The notes under the pieces are model-generated. The model did no database searches and was not told the DNA's origin. It saw nothing but the letters and a program-made list of their open reading frames with translations. A DNA stretch of 6,781 nucleotides from Pelotomaculum sp. UBA4789 (lineage in GTDB: Bacteria > Bacillota > Desulfotomaculia > Desulfotomaculales > Pelotomaculaceae), in the NCBI GenBank assembly GCA_002402945.1, contig DHGV01000120.1, positions 366 to 7,146 of the forward strand, in the 5' to 3' direction. Of the stretch, positions 1 to 5,595 are shown in pieces. Position 1 is the first letter of the stretch, and every line of letters begins with the position of its first letter. The position numbers and the translations under genes were made by a program.

Positions 1-1171
1 TGATACCGGTATTGTTAATCCGTCCGGCCAGGGCAAATACCTTGGTGCCCTTGCTCTTTTCAGTGCCAGTGGCGGCATAAGCAGCAGAGCCCTTGAGAAT
101 GATCTCGGGTATATTTGCCCAAGTTTCAACGTTGTTAAGGACGGTCGGCTTGCCCCAGACGCCGGAGTTGGCCGGGAAGGGAGGCCTCGGTCTCGGCTCG
201 CCGCGCTTGCCTTCTATGGAAGTCAGCAGGGCTGTTTCCTCGCCGCACACAAAAGCGCCGGCGCCAATGCGGATTTCAATGTCGAAATTAAATCCTGAGC
301 CTAAAATATCCTTGCCCAGCAGGCCGTTTTCACGAGCTTTCTTAATGGCAATCTCCAGTCTTTCAATTGCCAGCGGGTATTCCGCCCTGACATATACGTA
401 ACCCTGCTCGGCGCCAATAGCAAGGCCGCAGATGGCCATACCCTCGATGATGCTGTGCGGGTCTCCTTCCAGGGCTGACCGGTCCATGAACGCACCCGGG
501 TCGCCCTCGTCACCATTGCAGACAACATACTTTGGGGTCCCGCTGGCCGCAGCGGTATATCCCCACTTCATACCAGTGGAGAAACCTGCGCCGCCGCGCC
601 CGCGCAGGCCTGACTTTTTGACCTCTTCAATAATTTCCGCCGGCTGCATTTTTGTCAGCGCCTTGCCCAGCGCGGCATATCCGTCGCTGGCAATGTAATC
701 CTCTATAGATGTCGGATCAATATAGAAGTTGTTGCGAAGAACGACCTTTTTCTGTTTTGCAAACAGGTCGATATCAGTGACCTTGGGGGTTGGCTCCTTC
801 GCTCCGGACGACCTGTACATCAACCGCTGTACAGGGTTCCCTTTCATGATGTGATCCTCAACAATTGCCTCGGCATCCTTCGGCTTTAACCTGCGGTAAA
901 AGGTTGCGTCAGGGTACACGATGGCGACCGGTCCCATATCGCAAGGGCCCATACATCCGGTGAGAATAATCTGGACTTTATCCGCGATCCCGTTCTTGTT
1001 CAGAGCTTCCTTCATGGCATCTACTACATCAAGGCACTTGGAAGATATGCATCCAGCGCCGCCGCACATCATGATGTGGGCCTTTTCAGTTGCGGACGGA
1101 ACTCCCTCGCGAATTTTAAGAGCTGCCCGTCTGTTTTCTTTAATCTTTGCCAGTTCGTCCAAAGACTTCAC
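1..1171 (-). CDS. nuoF: NuoF/HydB/HndC-type NADH-binding flavoprotein subunit (partial, C-terminus beyond window)
   Basis: This is the NADH- and FMN-binding diaphorase subunit of a NuoEF-type module. It takes electrons from NADH through FMN and passes them along Fe-S clusters in the cytoplasm. I translated it by hand: 390 codons are visible from a GTG at 1171, then the frame runs off the edge. The start is fixed by an in-frame TAA immediately upstream and a GGAGGTG site 7 nt away. Residues 30-110 form a thioredoxin-like [2Fe-2S] domain with C36, C41, C73 and C77. The FMN loop GRGGAGFSTGMKW is at 191-203, the acidic nucleotide-site motif NGDEGDPGAFMDR at 219-231, and GAFVCGEETALL at 305-316. 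The missing part should hold the SLBB and C-terminal Fe-S domains. The N-terminal ferredoxin domain is typical of HydB/HndC of soluble hydrogenases rather than of complex I NuoF. A formate dehydrogenase partner is also possible. C46 is an extra cysteine next to the cluster ligands. Confidence 0.95.
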   Translation of the reverse strand, partial: MKSLDELAKIKENRRAALKIREGVPSATEKAHIMMCGGAGCISSKCLDVVDAMKEALNKNGIADKVQIILTGCMGPCDMGPVAIVYPDATFYRRLKPKDAEAIVEDHIMKGNPVQRLMYRSSGAKEPTPKVTDIDLFAKQKKVVLRNNFYIDPTSIEDYIASDGYAALGKALTKMQPAEIIEEVKKSGLRGRGGAGFSTGMKWGYTAAASGTPKYVVCNGDEGDPGAFMDRSALEGDPHSIIEGMAICGLAIGAEQGYVYVRAEYPLAIERLEIAIKKARENGLLGKDILGSGFNFDIEIRIGAGAFVCGEETALLTSIEGKRGEPRPRPPFPANSGVWGKPTVLNNVETWANIPEIILKGSAAYAATGTEKSKGTKVFALAGRINNTGI

Positions 1172-1178
1172 TTAATTA

Positions 1179-1185
1179 CACCTCC
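1179..1185 (-). promoter_or_regulatory. Ribosome binding site of the nuoF-type gene
   Basis: GGAGGTG on the minus strand lies 7 nt before the GTG at 1171. Because TAA directly precedes that GTG in frame, no longer start is possible. A second purine-rich GGAGGA lies a little further upstream. Confidence 0.85.
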
Positions 1186-1212
1186 GTTTAAATCCTCCAG
1201 CCATTTCTGAAG

Positions 1213-1237
1213 ATATCCCCTGTTAATGATGGGATAT
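1213..1237 (-). repeat. Hairpin in the nuoE-nuoF intergenic gap
   Basis: ATATCCC at 1213-1219 pairs with GGGATAT at 1231-1237 around an 11-nt loop, in the 87-nt gap between the nuoE stop and the nuoF start. No U-tract follows on the minus strand, so it is unlikely to be a terminator. It could affect mRNA processing or the relative yield of the two subunits, but that is inference. No gene is seen in this gap. Confidence 0.4.
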
Positions 1238-1258
1238 GAAGCAGGATTTCAATTGCTG

Positions 1259-1747
1259 CTACGCGTACTGCTCCAGCACCGCGGGAATAAGATCCGGCTC
1301 CAGACGCCCGTGAACATCTTTGCCGTCTATGATCATAGCGGGGGCCAAGCCGCATGCCCCGATGCAGCGCACCTGTTCAAGAGTGTAACGGCTGTCGGGA
1401 GTAGTCTGGCCTGGTTTGATATGCAGCAGCTCTCTGATTGTATTCAAAACCATCTTAGTCCCTTTCACATAACAGGCTGTACCGGCGCACACTGCGATTT
1501 TATGCCTGCCCCTGGGAATCAGGGAGAAGAAGGCATAGAAAGTGATAACCCCGTAAACTTCTTGGAGTGATACTCCCAAACCTTCTGCTATCTGCACCTG
1601 GACCCACTTGGGCAGGTATCCGACAAGGCCCTGGGCTTTTGTCAACACCTGGATCAGCCCGCCTGGATTACCTCTATATGGATCAATAACCTTATCTAGT
1701 TGTTTGATTAATTCATCGTCACCGATATTGCTCGCACATGCTACCAC
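1259..1747 (-). CDS. nuoE: NuoE/HydC/HndA-type [2Fe-2S] subunit of NADH-linked hydrogenase or dehydrogenase
   Basis: This is a 162-residue thioredoxin-like ferredoxin subunit of the 24-kDa complex I family, a usual length for the family. It partners the NuoF-type flavoprotein and holds one [2Fe-2S] cluster. The N-terminal helical part (about 1-75) includes GLVGYLPKWVQ and the GVITFYAFFSLIPRG segment before the cluster domain. The four cluster cysteines fit C-x4-C and C-x3-C: C87, C92, C128 and C132 (in VCAGTACYVKG and RCIGACGLAP). The start is GTG at 1747, with AGGGAGG 9 nt upstream and an in-frame TAA three codons before it, so there is no alternative upstream start. It lies 87 nt upstream of the nuoF-type gene on the same strand, so the two are probably co-transcribed. 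A C-B-A order (E-like, F-like, then catalytic subunit) is common for electron-bifurcating [FeFe] hydrogenases; the catalytic gene is not visible here. Confidence 0.95.
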   Translation of the reverse strand: MVACASNIGDDELIKQLDKVIDPYRGNPGGLIQVLTKAQGLVGYLPKWVQVQIAEGLGVSLQEVYGVITFYAFFSLIPRGRHKIAVCAGTACYVKGTKMVLNTIRELLHIKPGQTTPDSRYTLEQVRCIGACGLAPAMIIDGKDVHGRLEPDLIPAVLEQYA

Positions 1748-1756
1748 AAGTCTTTA

Positions 1757-1763
1757 CCTCCCT
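1757..1763 (-). promoter_or_regulatory. Ribosome binding site of nuoE
   Basis: AGGGAGG on the minus strand lies 9 nt before the GTG start at 1747. Together with the in-frame TAA just upstream, it settles the non-ATG start. Confidence 0.8.
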
Positions 1764-1821
1764 TGCTTAATACCTCAAAATCTTACCGGGATCAAAATCT
1801 CTGCAAACAATGATCTATGGA

Positions 1822-1860
1822 CTAAAGTAAGTATTCTATGAGCTGCAATTTCACCTCCCC
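1822..1860 (-). other. Orphan Shine-Dalgarno site with an 8-residue leader ORF upstream of nuoE
   Basis: On the minus strand GGGGAGGTGA (1860-1851) is a near-perfect anti-16S match about 100 nt upstream of the nuoE start. A TTG at 1848, 5 nt after GGGGAGG, opens a nine-codon frame reading MQLIEYLL and stopping at TAG (1822-1824). A GTG inside the site could start it two codons earlier. No codon run suggests attenuation by a particular amino acid. It may be a leader peptide, a ribosome standby site, or a relic of a lost gene start. Expression is not shown by sequence alone. Confidence 0.3.
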
Positions 1861-1882
1861 ATGCAACTGAGTTTACTCACGG

Positions 1883-1896
1883 AATTACGGGTAATT
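1883..1896. repeat. 14-bp palindrome in the nuoE leader, possible operator
   Basis: AATTAC-GG-GTAATT is a perfect inverted repeat with 6-bp arms and a 2-bp centre. It lies about 135 bp upstream of nuoE. It does not match the TTGTTAAnnnnTTAACAA type of site expected for the redox repressor Rex. AT-rich DNA produces such palindromes by chance, so an operator role is only a guess. Confidence 0.25.
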
Positions 1897-1910
1897 ATTA
1901 TTGAATAACT

Positions 1911-1956
1911 TTAAAATTTCGATTTGTTTTTGATTTATCCTTCTGTGAAATTTTAA
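1911..1956 (-). repeat. Inverted repeat at the predicted 5' end of the nuoE transcript
   Basis: TTAAAATTTC (1911-1920) and GAAATTTTAA (1947-1956) are exact 10-bp inverted arms around a 26-nt spacer. If the promoter candidate at 1964-1992 is used, the RNA would begin at or near the upper arm and could fold into an AU-rich 5' hairpin, which might stabilise the message. The arms are AT-rich, so the RNA stem would be weak. A protein-binding site is an alternative. Confidence 0.35.
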
Positions 1957-1963
1957 GAATATA

Positions 1964-1992
1964 AGTATATTTTATTTTTAAAATAAGTTTAA
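1964..1992 (-). promoter_or_regulatory. Candidate sigma-A-type promoter for nuoEF
   Basis: On the minus strand TTAAAC (1992-1987) and TATACT (1969-1964) are separated by 17 bp. The -10 box matches TATAAT at five of six positions; the -35 box is poor (three of six against TTGACA). Start of transcription would fall near 1957, giving a leader of about 210 nt before the nuoE GTG. The surrounding DNA is very AT-rich, so chance matches are easy. Confidence 0.35.
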
Positions 1993-2032
1993 AAATTGCG
2001 ACAATTATAATCACTCATTACCTGCTATTTTG

Positions 2033-2068
2033 CATGAAACAGCATTTATAGTCAAACGCTGTTTCGTG
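2033..2068 (-). terminator. Hairpin downstream of hemL, possible end of the heme transcript
   Basis: GAAACAGC (2036-2043) pairs exactly with GCTGTTTC (2058-2065) around a 14-nt loop. Two further pairs lie beyond one mismatch, giving an imperfect 11-bp stem. It starts about 70 nt after the hemL stop, which suits a transcript end, but no U-tract follows on either strand. It is therefore not a standard intrinsic terminator. Confidence 0.3.
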
Positions 2069-2107
2069 GTTAAAATATTAAATTATGTACCGATATTTAT
2101 ATATTCT

Positions 2108-2119
2108 TTAGTTAACTAA
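2108..2119. repeat. 12-bp perfect palindrome just past hemL
   Basis: TTAGTTAACTAA is self-complementary and lies 17 bp beyond the hemL stop. It has no loop, so it looks more like a DNA-binding site than an RNA hairpin. Being entirely low-complexity AT-rich sequence, it may be chance. Confidence 0.25.
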
Positions 2120-2136
2120 TTAATCTTTGTACAATA

Positions 2137-3426
2137 TCAAAAACTTAATGATTGTTCTGCTGACTCCAGGGTTTGCTCAATATCATTTTCACTGTGAGCT
2201 GTTGAAACGAAAACAGCTTCAAACTGTGACGGGGCGATATAGATACCCTTCTCAAGCATTGATTTAAAGAATAAGCTGAAGTACTCTGTATTTGACGAGC
2301 ATGCTGCGGCGTAATCCGTTACCTTTTTACCTGTAAAAAACGCGCTGAGCATGGAGCCTACCCTGTTTACATTTAATTCTACACCTTTTCTCACGGCTGA
2401 TTCCCGCAGTCCATTAGCCAGGGAAGCCGATTTCTTATTCAGTTCATCATAAATGCCAGGTTGTTTTAGTATTTGCAGTGTAGCTATGCCGGCAGTGACC
2501 GCCAGGGGATTTCCTGACAATGTACCTGCCTGATATACCGGTCCGGCCGGGGCAACATACTCCATTATTTCCCGCTTGCCGCCATATGCTCCCACCGGCA
2601 GGCCACCGCCGATCACCTTGCCCAGGCAGGTAAGGTCGGGTGTGACACCATACAGTTTTTGCGCCCCCCCGTAAGCGACCCGGAAACCCGTCATAACCTC
2701 GTCAAAAATTAAAATGCTGTCATATTGGTTAGTTATGCTCCGCAAGCCTTCCAGAAAACCTGGCGCCGGGGGGACAACCCCCATGTTGCCGGCCACGGGT
2801 TCAACAATAACCGCCGCGATTTCTTCCCCTCCGGCAGCAAATATCTCTTTCAGCTTTTCGATGTTGTTAAATTCAGCTACTATTGTATTTGACGCTGTTT
2901 CTTCCGGTACACCGGGGCTGGTGGGCACACCCATGGTGAGCGCGCCTGATCCTGCTTTGATCAGTAAAAAGTCAGCGTGGCCATGGTAGCAGCCCTCAAA
3001 CTTGACAATTTTATTCCTTCCGGTATAGCCGCGAGCCAGCCGCAATGCGCTCATCGCTGCCTCTGTGCCGGAATTTACCAGCCTCAGCATTTCAACTGAC
3101 GGTACAGCTTCAACAACCATGGAGGCCAGGATGGTCTCCAGTTCAGTGGGTGCGCCGAAACTTGTTCCAATTTCTTTTAAACACCGTTCCAGCGCTTCAA
3201 TAACGATCGGGTGCCGGTGCCCCAAAATGAGTGGACCCCAGGAACCCACATAGTCAATATATTCGTTGCCATCTTCGTCAAATATTTTGGATCCATCGCC
3301 ATGTTTTATAAAAACAGGATTCATGCCCACTGATTTGAAGGCGCGGACAGGGCTGTTAACACCGCCCGGTATGTATTTCAGCGCTTCATGATATAGTGAA
3401 ACGGACCTGGCAAAACCCCTGTGCAT
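2137..3426 (-). CDS. hemL: Glutamate-1-semialdehyde 2,1-aminomutase (HemL)
   Basis: This PLP enzyme converts glutamate-1-semialdehyde to 5-aminolevulinate, the last step of the C5 route to tetrapyrroles, in the cytoplasm. It is a fold-type I class III aminotransferase relative. From the chosen start (429 residues, the usual family length), YIPGGVNSPVRAF is near 18-30, NSGTEA at 118-123, the PLP-ring aspartate in IFDEVMTGFR at 242, and the Schiff-base lysine K270 in CLGKVIGGGLPVGAYGG. GTLSGNP follows near 301. The frame is open to an ATG at 3468 that overlaps the ahbB stop as ATGA. I prefer the ATG at 3426: homology starts there, a GGAAGGGGG precedes it by 10 nt, and the first 14 residues of the longer form look unconserved while its ATG has no visible ribosome site. 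As last gene of the heme block it supplies precursor for hemB. Confidence 0.97.
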   Translation of the reverse strand: MHRGFARSVSLYHEALKYIPGGVNSPVRAFKSVGMNPVFIKHGDGSKIFDEDGNEYIDYVGSWGPLILGHRHPIVIEALERCLKEIGTSFGAPTELETILASMVVEAVPSVEMLRLVNSGTEAAMSALRLARGYTGRNKIVKFEGCYHGHADFLLIKAGSGALTMGVPTSPGVPEETASNTIVAEFNNIEKLKEIFAAGGEEIAAVIVEPVAGNMGVVPPAPGFLEGLRSITNQYDSILIFDEVMTGFRVAYGGAQKLYGVTPDLTCLGKVIGGGLPVGAYGGKREIMEYVAPAGPVYQAGTLSGNPLAVTAGIATLQILKQPGIYDELNKKSASLANGLRESAVRKGVELNVNRVGSMLSAFFTGKKVTDYAAACSSNTEYFSLFFKSMLEKGIYIAPSQFEAVFVSTAHSENDIEQTLESAEQSLSF

Positions 3427-3464
3427 TCGAGTTAAACCCCCTTCCGCCTTATGCGGCCAACAAC

Positions 3465-3932
3465 TCATTTAAAATAACGCATGCTGCTTTTTTTTAGCTC
3501 TGCTGTGCTGAAAAGCGTCTCGAACTTCTTAATGTCCACAGCTATTGAAATCTGCTCAGCAGTTTTTATACACGCTTCCCTCGATCGCCCGTGCACCATG
3601 GTGAAAAGGTTATATGGCCAGCCTTGATGCCTTGGTCGCTGGTAGCAGTGGCTGACTTCCTTGAATGAAGCCATGATCCTGCCGACCTCATCTGTTTTGT
3701 TGTCGGGGACATCCCAGACAACCATGGCATTGGCTGTAAAACCCAAATCCCGATGGCGTACAGCTGCGCCGAATCGTCTGATGTAACCGTTTTCCTTTAA
3801 ATAAGTAATCCGGTTAATTAGTGACTCTTCGGTCATATTCAATCTCTTGCCCATGATCTCGAAAGGCTGGCTTACCAGCGGCAGCCCGTTTTGCAATTCT
3901 ATAATAATCTGTTTGTCCTGCTCTGACAGCAT
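3465..3932 (-). CDS. ahbB: Siroheme decarboxylase subunit AhbB (Lrp/AsnC-like fold)
   Basis: This is one of two homologous subunits of siroheme decarboxylase, which removes two acetate carboxyls of siroheme to give 12,18-didecarboxysiroheme in the alternative heme pathway. The 155-residue protein has an N-terminal winged-helix part (about 1-60, ending YIRRFGAAVRHRDLGF) and a C-terminal ferredoxin-like RAM-type domain. The segment SHCYQRPRHQGWPYNLFTMVHG (94-115), rich in His, Tyr and Trp, is the AhbB-type signature and marks it as the beta rather than the alpha subunit. The start at 3932 has GAGGTG 5 nt upstream, overlapping the ahbA stop, which implies translational coupling. Its TGA overlaps the upstream in-frame ATG of the hemL frame. 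Such proteins are often misread as Lrp/AsnC transcription factors; the fold is shared, and the neighbours argue for the enzyme. Confidence 0.92.
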   Translation of the reverse strand: MLSEQDKQIIIELQNGLPLVSQPFEIMGKRLNMTEESLINRITYLKENGYIRRFGAAVRHRDLGFTANAMVVWDVPDNKTDEVGRIMASFKEVSHCYQRPRHQGWPYNLFTMVHGRSREACIKTAEQISIAVDIKKFETLFSTAELKKSSMRYFK

Positions 3933-3941
3933 GACATCACC

Positions 3942-4397
3942 TCAATCAAGAGCAAAATTCACTCTTATCTTAAATATTTTTTCAGCCGGCAGTGATAAAA
4001 TTTCTTTTATGCCTGTATCTCTTTTTACTTGATTTAACATCTGTTCCAGGTCTTCTTTAGACTGGGCGGTTGCGGTAAACCACATGTTTAACTCGTGATC
4101 TCTCAAATAGTTATGGGTAACCCCGGGATAAGCGTTTACAACGGCAGCCACCGCATCAATCCTGCTTTCCTCAACCTTCATGGCGCAGAGCGTGCTGTGG
4201 TAGCCCAGCTTGCCAGAGTCAAATATCGCGCCGAGACGACGGATCAAACCGCTGTCAAGCATGTTACTGATCCGCGCTATCACATTTTCCTCGGAAATGC
4301 CGAGGTTTTCCCCGATTTCCCGGTATGGTTCCGGTGAAATAGGGAAACCGGCCTGGATCAGGTTAAGTATTTTCCTGTCAATTTGATCCGTCTTCAT
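3942..4397 (-). CDS. ahbA: Siroheme decarboxylase subunit AhbA (Lrp/AsnC-like fold)
   Basis: This is the partner of AhbB in siroheme decarboxylase. The 151-residue protein from ATG 4397 starts MKTDQIDRKILNLIQ, with a winged-helix N-terminal part to about residue 60 (LIRRLGAIFDSGKLGY) and a C-terminal alpha/beta domain. The AhbA-type signature THNYLRDHELNMWFT is at 94-108; LPAEKIFKIRVNF closes the protein. The frame is open to 4481, but that longer form would overlap the radical SAM gene by 104 nt. The 4397 start overlaps it by only 20 nt, matches the family N-terminus, and has a modest GAAAGGG 11 nt upstream. The stop is 9 nt before ahbB. The tight radical SAM-ahbA-ahbB spacing indicates one transcript and coupled translation of the two subunits. 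Confidence 0.92.
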   Translation of the reverse strand: MKTDQIDRKILNLIQAGFPISPEPYREIGENLGISEENVIARISNMLDSGLIRRLGAIFDSGKLGYHSTLCAMKVEESRIDAVAAVVNAYPGVTHNYLRDHELNMWFTATAQSKEDLEQMLNQVKRDTGIKEILSLPAEKIFKIRVNFALD

Positions 4398-5394
4398 TGA
4401 TTTTGTAACCCTTTCGCCCCTGGTACAGACACCATGGTTCTTCGGCCATATAATCATTAGAGTAATAATATGCCCTTGCACGGCAGCCGCCGCATATCTT
4501 TTTATACTCGCAGGCGCCGCACCCGCCTTTATATTCTTCCGTCCTTAGGTTTTTAAATATTTCAGAATCCCGCCATATATCACCGAAAGGTTTTTCGCGC
4601 ACATTACCGGCAGGTATATTTAAATATGCGCAGGGCTGGACAATTCCCACGGGGCTGATAATGCAGTAAGAGATACCTGCCAGGCACCCCTTGCTGAAAC
4701 GTGTCTTGATTCCCATTTGTGAAGCGATCCTCATAAATTGCGGCGCGCAGGTTGGCTTGAGTTCTATTTTTGTTTCCCCTTGTTTTTTCATGATGCGGTG
4801 AAGCAGTTCCTCATACTGCTCGGCCCTCAATGACTCCTCTGCTATGTCCACTGCGCGTCCCGTAGGCACGAGAAAAAATATATGATGGCCGACTGCGCCA
4901 ATTTCCTCAGCCAGGTCGGTTAAATTCTCAACTTCAGCCATGTTCCAGTCCATTACAGTGGTGTGGATCTGAAAAGGCAGGCCAGCACCGCGGCACGCTT
5001 TCATGCCCTGTAAAGCTCCCTGCCAGGCGCCTGGCGTCGCCCGGAATTTGTCGTGCTTGTCCGGATCAACACTGTCCAGGCTGATGCCCATGGCCATCGC
5101 ACCGGAATCCTTTAATTTTTTTGCCACTTCAGGTGTGATCAGGGTACCGTTTGTCCCGAATACCGGCCGCAGGCCTCTTTCCCTGGCGTGTTTAACCAGG
5201 GTAAAGATATCGTCACGCATCAGCGGTTCACCGCCGCTGAAGATCATAATCTTGAAGCCGGCTTCGGCAATCTGGTCGATCAGCGCCATGCCTTCGTCCG
5301 TATTCAATTCTTCCGCTGCTTTTATGCCCGCATCGCGATAACAGTGTTTGCAGTACATGTTGCACGCGTTTGTTGTGTTCCAGGAAATGATCAA
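4378..5394 (-). CDS. nirJ2: NirJ2/AhbD-type radical SAM enzyme of alternative heme synthesis
   Basis: This is a 338-residue radical SAM protein with a C-terminal SPASM-like auxiliary cluster region. Near the N-terminus CNMYCKHC (C11, C15, C18) supplies the SAM-binding [4Fe-4S] ligands; GGEP is at 54-57. In the C-terminal third the cysteines are C216 (KPTCAPQF), C237, C244, C255, C292, C295, C301, C304 and C322, with CGGCRARAYYY and AEEPWC typical of the NirJ/AhbC/AhbD group. In heme synthesis from siroheme, AhbC removes two acetate side chains and AhbD oxidatively decarboxylates two propionates to vinyls. The sequence looks to me most like the Firmicutes NirJ2 group, probably the AhbD step, but I cannot exclude AhbC. 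The start is a TTG at 5394 with a G6 run 6 nt upstream; no ATG, GTG or TTG is seen in frame further up. Its end overlaps ahbA by 20 nt. A heme d1 role is unlikely, since no other d1 or nirS gene is seen. Confidence 0.9.
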   Translation of the reverse strand: MIISWNTTNACNMYCKHCYRDAGIKAAEELNTDEGMALIDQIAEAGFKIMIFSGGEPLMRDDIFTLVKHARERGLRPVFGTNGTLITPEVAKKLKDSGAMAMGISLDSVDPDKHDKFRATPGAWQGALQGMKACRGAGLPFQIHTTVMDWNMAEVENLTDLAEEIGAVGHHIFFLVPTGRAVDIAEESLRAEQYEELLHRIMKKQGETKIELKPTCAPQFMRIASQMGIKTRFSKGCLAGISYCIISPVGIVQPCAYLNIPAGNVREKPFGDIWRDSEIFKNLRTEEYKGGCGACEYKKICGGCRARAYYYSNDYMAEEPWCLYQGRKGYKINEDGSN

Positions 5395-5400
5395 TTTAAT

Positions 5401-5406
5401 CCCCCC
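5401..5406 (-). promoter_or_regulatory. Ribosome binding site of the radical SAM gene
   Basis: A run of six G on the minus strand lies 6 nt before the TTG start at 5394. It is less canonical than the GGAGG sites elsewhere in the window, but it is the only purine-rich block nearby, and the protein from TTG begins where the family normally does (MIISWNTTN). Confidence 0.6.
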
Positions 5407-5506
5407 GGGTAATTCAGTCGTCAGTCGTTGGTCGTCAGAAGTCGGACGTCGGTTTATTCTGCATTCCTTTTAGGTCATTAGGTTTTCATGCGCCTGATTT
5501 TTGCAG

Positions 5507-5524
5507 GGCCGGATTCATCCGGCC
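5507..5524. repeat. GC-rich palindrome (REP-like)
   Basis: GGCCGGAT-TC-ATCCGGCC has exact 8-bp arms with a 2-bp centre. It is GC-rich in a mostly mixed-composition spacer and would form a stable hairpin in RNA or single-stranded DNA. No U-tract follows on the minus strand, so termination after hemB is not strongly supported. Confidence 0.65.
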
Positions 5525-5531
5525 AATGATT

Positions 5532-5549
5532 GTGCGACTAAAGTCGCAC
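5532..5549. repeat. GTGCGACT palindrome (REP-like)
   Basis: GTGCGACT-AA-AGTCGCAC has exact 8-bp arms, 7 bp from the neighbouring GC palindrome. On the minus strand the context reads TTTGTAGGTGCGACTTTAGT, a form I recall as a dispersed intergenic repeat in various bacteria; that recollection is not verified here. Confidence 0.65.
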
Positions 5550-5581
5550 CTACAAATTCGGTCGTCGATCGTCGGTTTTAA

Positions 5582-5595
5582 GTCAGAGATCTGAC
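5582..5595 (-). repeat. Short inverted repeat just after hemB
   Basis: GTCAGA-GA-TCTGAC lies 5 bp beyond the hemB stop. On the minus strand the stem would be followed by TTAAAA rather than a run of U, so it is at best a weak terminator or an RNA 3'-end structure. Confidence 0.35.

Larger units (their letters stand above)
1748..2136. other. AT-rich intergenic region between hemL and nuoE, no convincing gene
   Basis: This 389-bp stretch separates the heme block from the nuoEF block. I see no credible long ORF; the short plus-strand frame entering it from within nuoE is a shadow. It holds, from high to low coordinates: a 12-bp palindrome (TTAGTTAACTAA, 2108-2119) just after hemL, a hairpin at 2033-2068, a promoter candidate at 1964-1992, an inverted repeat at 1911-1956, a 14-bp palindrome at 1883-1896, and an orphan Shine-Dalgarno site at 1851-1860. 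It most likely contains the end of the heme transcript and the promoter and long leader of nuoEF. Confidence 0.7.
5411..5580. repeat. Composite intergenic repeat between hemB and the radical SAM gene
   Basis: Two clusters of degenerate GTCGTC/GTCAGTCG units (5417-5453 and 5561-5575) flank a central segment. Near-direct repeats GTCGGACGTCGGTTTA (5441-5456) and GTCGATCGTCGGTTTTA (5564-5580) mark its borders. Inside are two adjacent perfect palindromes with 8-bp arms: GGCCGGATTCATCCGGCC (5507-5524) and GTGCGACTAAAGTCGCAC (5532-5549). The unit spacing is irregular and no spacer pattern exists, so it is not CRISPR. I see no coding sequence. The arrangement resembles REP- or MITE-like intergenic elements; copies elsewhere in the genome cannot be tested here. 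The spacer separates hemB from the tightly packed downstream genes. Confidence 0.7.

Noticed and set aside
301..528. 75-codon minus-strand frame within the nuoF-type gene
   Set aside because: It is out of frame with the true flavoprotein frame, which is open from 1171 to the edge and carries all the expected motifs.
1226..1570. 114-codon plus-strand open frame opposite nuoE
   Set aside because: It lies almost wholly antisense to nuoE, shows no recognisable domain, and nuoE is a clear conserved protein with its own ribosome site.
1748..2136. Riboswitch or small RNA gene in the hemL-nuoE gap
   Set aside because: Hairpins are present but I recognise no conserved riboswitch core, and the AT-rich composition makes weak stems likely by chance.
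4398..4481. Upstream extension of ahbA to an in-frame start at 4481
   Set aside because: It would overlap the radical SAM gene by 104 nt, and the extra 28 residues are not part of the AhbA family; ATG 4397 fits better.
4378..5394. Heme d1 (nitrite reductase) biosynthesis as the role of the radical SAM gene
   Set aside because: NirJ-type names suggest it, but the neighbours are hemB, ahbA, ahbB and hemL, and no nirS or other d1-specific gene is visible; heme synthesis from siroheme fits better.
5411..5580. CRISPR-like array of GTCGTC repeats
   Set aside because: Units are short, irregularly spaced and degenerate, with no uniform spacers and no cas genes in the window.
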